From Pseudomonas maumuensis (GTDB lineage Bacteria; Pseudomonadota; Gammaproteobacteria; Pseudomonadales; Pseudomonadaceae), in NCBI RefSeq assembly GCF_019139675.1, contig NZ_CP077077.1, positions 2,046,001-2,110,000 on the forward strand: a DNA stretch of 64,000 nt. Reading direction: 5' to 3'. Numbering within the stretch: position 1 is the first letter of the stretch; each line of letters starts with the position of its first letter. Below are positions 62,592-64,000 of the stretch, one piece after another. Made by a program: the position numbers and the translations under genes. The notes under the pieces are model-generated. The model did not search any database. It was not told where the DNA came from and worked only from the letters and a program-made list of their open reading frames with translations.

Positions 62592-64000
62592 TTACCGGGC
62601 CGAAGCGAGTTGAGTGAAAGCGGAACCGAGCCACTGCTGCACACCGCTCATGGTGGCGGCAGAGGTGTCGAGGAACGGCTGCGGATACACGCCCAGCAGG
62701 ATCAAGAGGCCAGCCAGGCCCAGCACCATGATCAGCTCGCGACTGTCCATGCCGGCCAGCACGGTATCGCTCTTGCTTGGGCCGAAGTAGGCGCGGTGGA
62801 TCATGATCAGCGAGTAGACCGAACCGAACACAAGGCCGGTGGTGGCGATTACGGTGATCCATGGCACATGGGCGAAGCTGCCGATCAGGATCAGGAACTC
62901 ACCAACGAAGTTACCGGTGCCTGGCAGGCCCAGCGACGCGGCGGCGAAGAACAGGCTGATGGCCGGCAGGTACGCGATGCGGTGCCACAGGCCACCCATC
63001 TGGCGCATGTCACGGGTGTGCAGGCGCTCGTACAGCTGGCCGGACAGGATGAACAGCGCGGCGGCCGACAGGCCGTGGGCCAGCATCTGGATCACCGCGC
63101 CTTGCAGGGCCTGCTGGCTGCCGGAGTAGATACCGATCAGCACGAAGCCCATGTGCGAGACGCTGGAGAAGGCGATCAGGCGCTTGATGTCGGTTTGCGC
63201 GAAGGCCAGGAAGGCACCGTAGAAGATACCGATCAGGCCGAGGGTCATGGCGATCGGCGCGAACTCGGCCGAGGCGTTCGGGAACAGCGGCAGGGCGAAG
63301 CGCAGCAGGCCGTAGGCCGCGGTCTTCAGCAGGATACCGGCGAGGTCCACGGAACCGGCGGTCGGCGCCTGGGCGTGGGCATCAGGCAGCCAGGAGTGGA
63401 ACGGCACCACCGGCAGCTTCACCGCGAAGGCGATGAAGAAGCCCAGCATCAGGATGTATTCGATGCCAGCCGGCAGCTCGGCCTTGAGCAGGTCGCTGTA
63501 GTTGAAGGTGATCACGCCGGTGCTGTTGTAGTTGACCAGCACCAGGCCGAGGATCGCCACCAGCATGATCAGGCCGCTGGCCTGGGTGAAGATGAAGAAC
63601 TTGGTCGCCGCGTAGATCCGGGTCTTCTTGCCATCGGCCGAGCTGTGACCCCAGAGCGCGATGAGGAAGTACATCGGCACCAGCATCATTTCCCAGAAGA
63701 AGAAGAACAGGAACAGGTCCAGGGCCAGGAACACACCGACCACGCCGCCGAGGATCCACATCAGGTTGAGGTGGAAGAAGCCGACGTGGCGCTGGATCTC
63801 TTTCCACGAGCACAGCACCGACAGCACGCCGAGCAGGCCGGTAAGCAGGATCATCAGCAGCGACAGGCCATCGAGGGCCAGGTGGATGCTGATGCCGAAG
63901 CGCTTGATCCACTCGACCTTGTATTCGAGGGCCCAGGCCGGTTCGGCGCCCGGCGCCGGAGCCAGGGTGTAGTTGCCGTTCGCCCACAGCCACAGGCCGA
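62592..64000 (-). CDS. nuoM: NADH-quinone oxidoreductase subunit M (5' end outside the window)
   Basis: About 469 codons are visible and the reading frame runs off the right edge; the full protein is about 510 aa. The MRP-antiporter-type motifs are [68 protein letters not shown] and [17 protein letters not shown]. The first visible part [22 protein letters not shown] is upstream of the membrane block. Proton-pumping subunit of complex I, followed by nuoN. Confidence 0.95.
   Translation of the reverse strand, partial: GLWLWANGNYTLAPAPGAEPAWALEYKVEWIKRFGISIHLALDGLSLLMILLTGLLGVLSVLCSWKEIQRHVGFFHLNLMWILGGVVGVFLALDLFLFFFFWEMMLVPMYFLIALWGHSSADGKKTRIYAATKFFIFTQASGLIMLVAILGLVLVNYNSTGVITFNYSDLLKAELPAGIEYILMLGFFIAFAVKLPVVPFHSWLPDAHAQAPTAGSVDLAGILLKTAAYGLLRFALPLFPNASAEFAPIAMTLGLIGIFYGAFLAFAQTDIKRLIAFSSVSHMGFVLIGIYSGSQQALQGAVIQMLAHGLSAAALFILSGQLYERLHTRDMRQMGGLWHRIAYLPAISLFFAAASLGLPGTGNFVGEFLILIGSFAHVPWITVIATTGLVFGSVYSLIMIHRAYFGPSKSDTVLAGMDSRELIMVLGLAGLLILLGVYPQPFLDTSAATMSGVQQWLGSAFTQLASAR

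Overview
This is a GC-rich Pseudomonas chromosome segment, most likely from the P. putida group. That placement is an inference from the methylcitrate operon order prpB-prpC-acnD-prpF-prpD followed by a convergent acnB, from REP doublets built on GGGAGCCGGCTTGCC, and from the nuoM-nuoN end. No rRNA, tRNA, CRISPR array or insertion sequence was recognised.

Layout. 1-7.2 kb: propionate (2-methylcitrate) catabolism, with a REP doublet in every gene junction. 7.3-10.4 kb: acnB, and upstream of it a 135-bp palindromic element. 10.4-28.7 kb: ordinary chromosomal genes. These include a DUF1289 protein, an unidentified 215-aa protein, QueD, a patatin, two PepSY proteins with an OmpR/histidine-kinase pair, an HPP/CBS membrane protein, a universal stress protein and MiaE separated by an Anr-like box, a nitrilase, a polyamine-binding protein with an agmatinase-family enzyme and a LysR regulator, a sugar dehydrogenase, ZapE and DinB. 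28.7-52.6 kb: a complete Ysc-family type III secretion system (T3SS). 52.6-56.2 kb: a copper module (copA-copB-DUF411-yqaA). 56.3-64 kb: trhP, an AI-2E family transporter, a TonB-dependent receptor, nuoN and the 3' part of nuoM.

The T3SS is the main accessory feature. A CesT-type chaperone (minus strand) faces an ExsA-like AraC activator. Next come yscB and sctC-D-E-F-G-H-I-J-K-L on the plus strand, sctN-O-P-Q-R-S-T-U on the minus strand, then the gatekeeper/export-gate operon sctW-tyeA-sycN-sctX-sctY-sctV. The tip/translocator operon follows (LcrV-like, LcrH-like, YopB-like, YopD-like). A monocistronic 398-aa gene of unknown function, the best effector candidate, closes the island. Five promoters share one architecture: an A-tract, GCG, a (T/C)G step at position 20-21, then exactly 24 nt to a TAnnnT -10 hexamer. 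They precede the chaperone, sctN, sctW, the tip operon and the candidate effector, and they fit the known ExsA-dependent promoter design. This supports a single ExsA-like regulon that includes the unknown gene. I saw no LcrG, LcrR, ExsD, ExsE or pilotin gene in the cluster, and SctC and SctD are short for the Ysc family.
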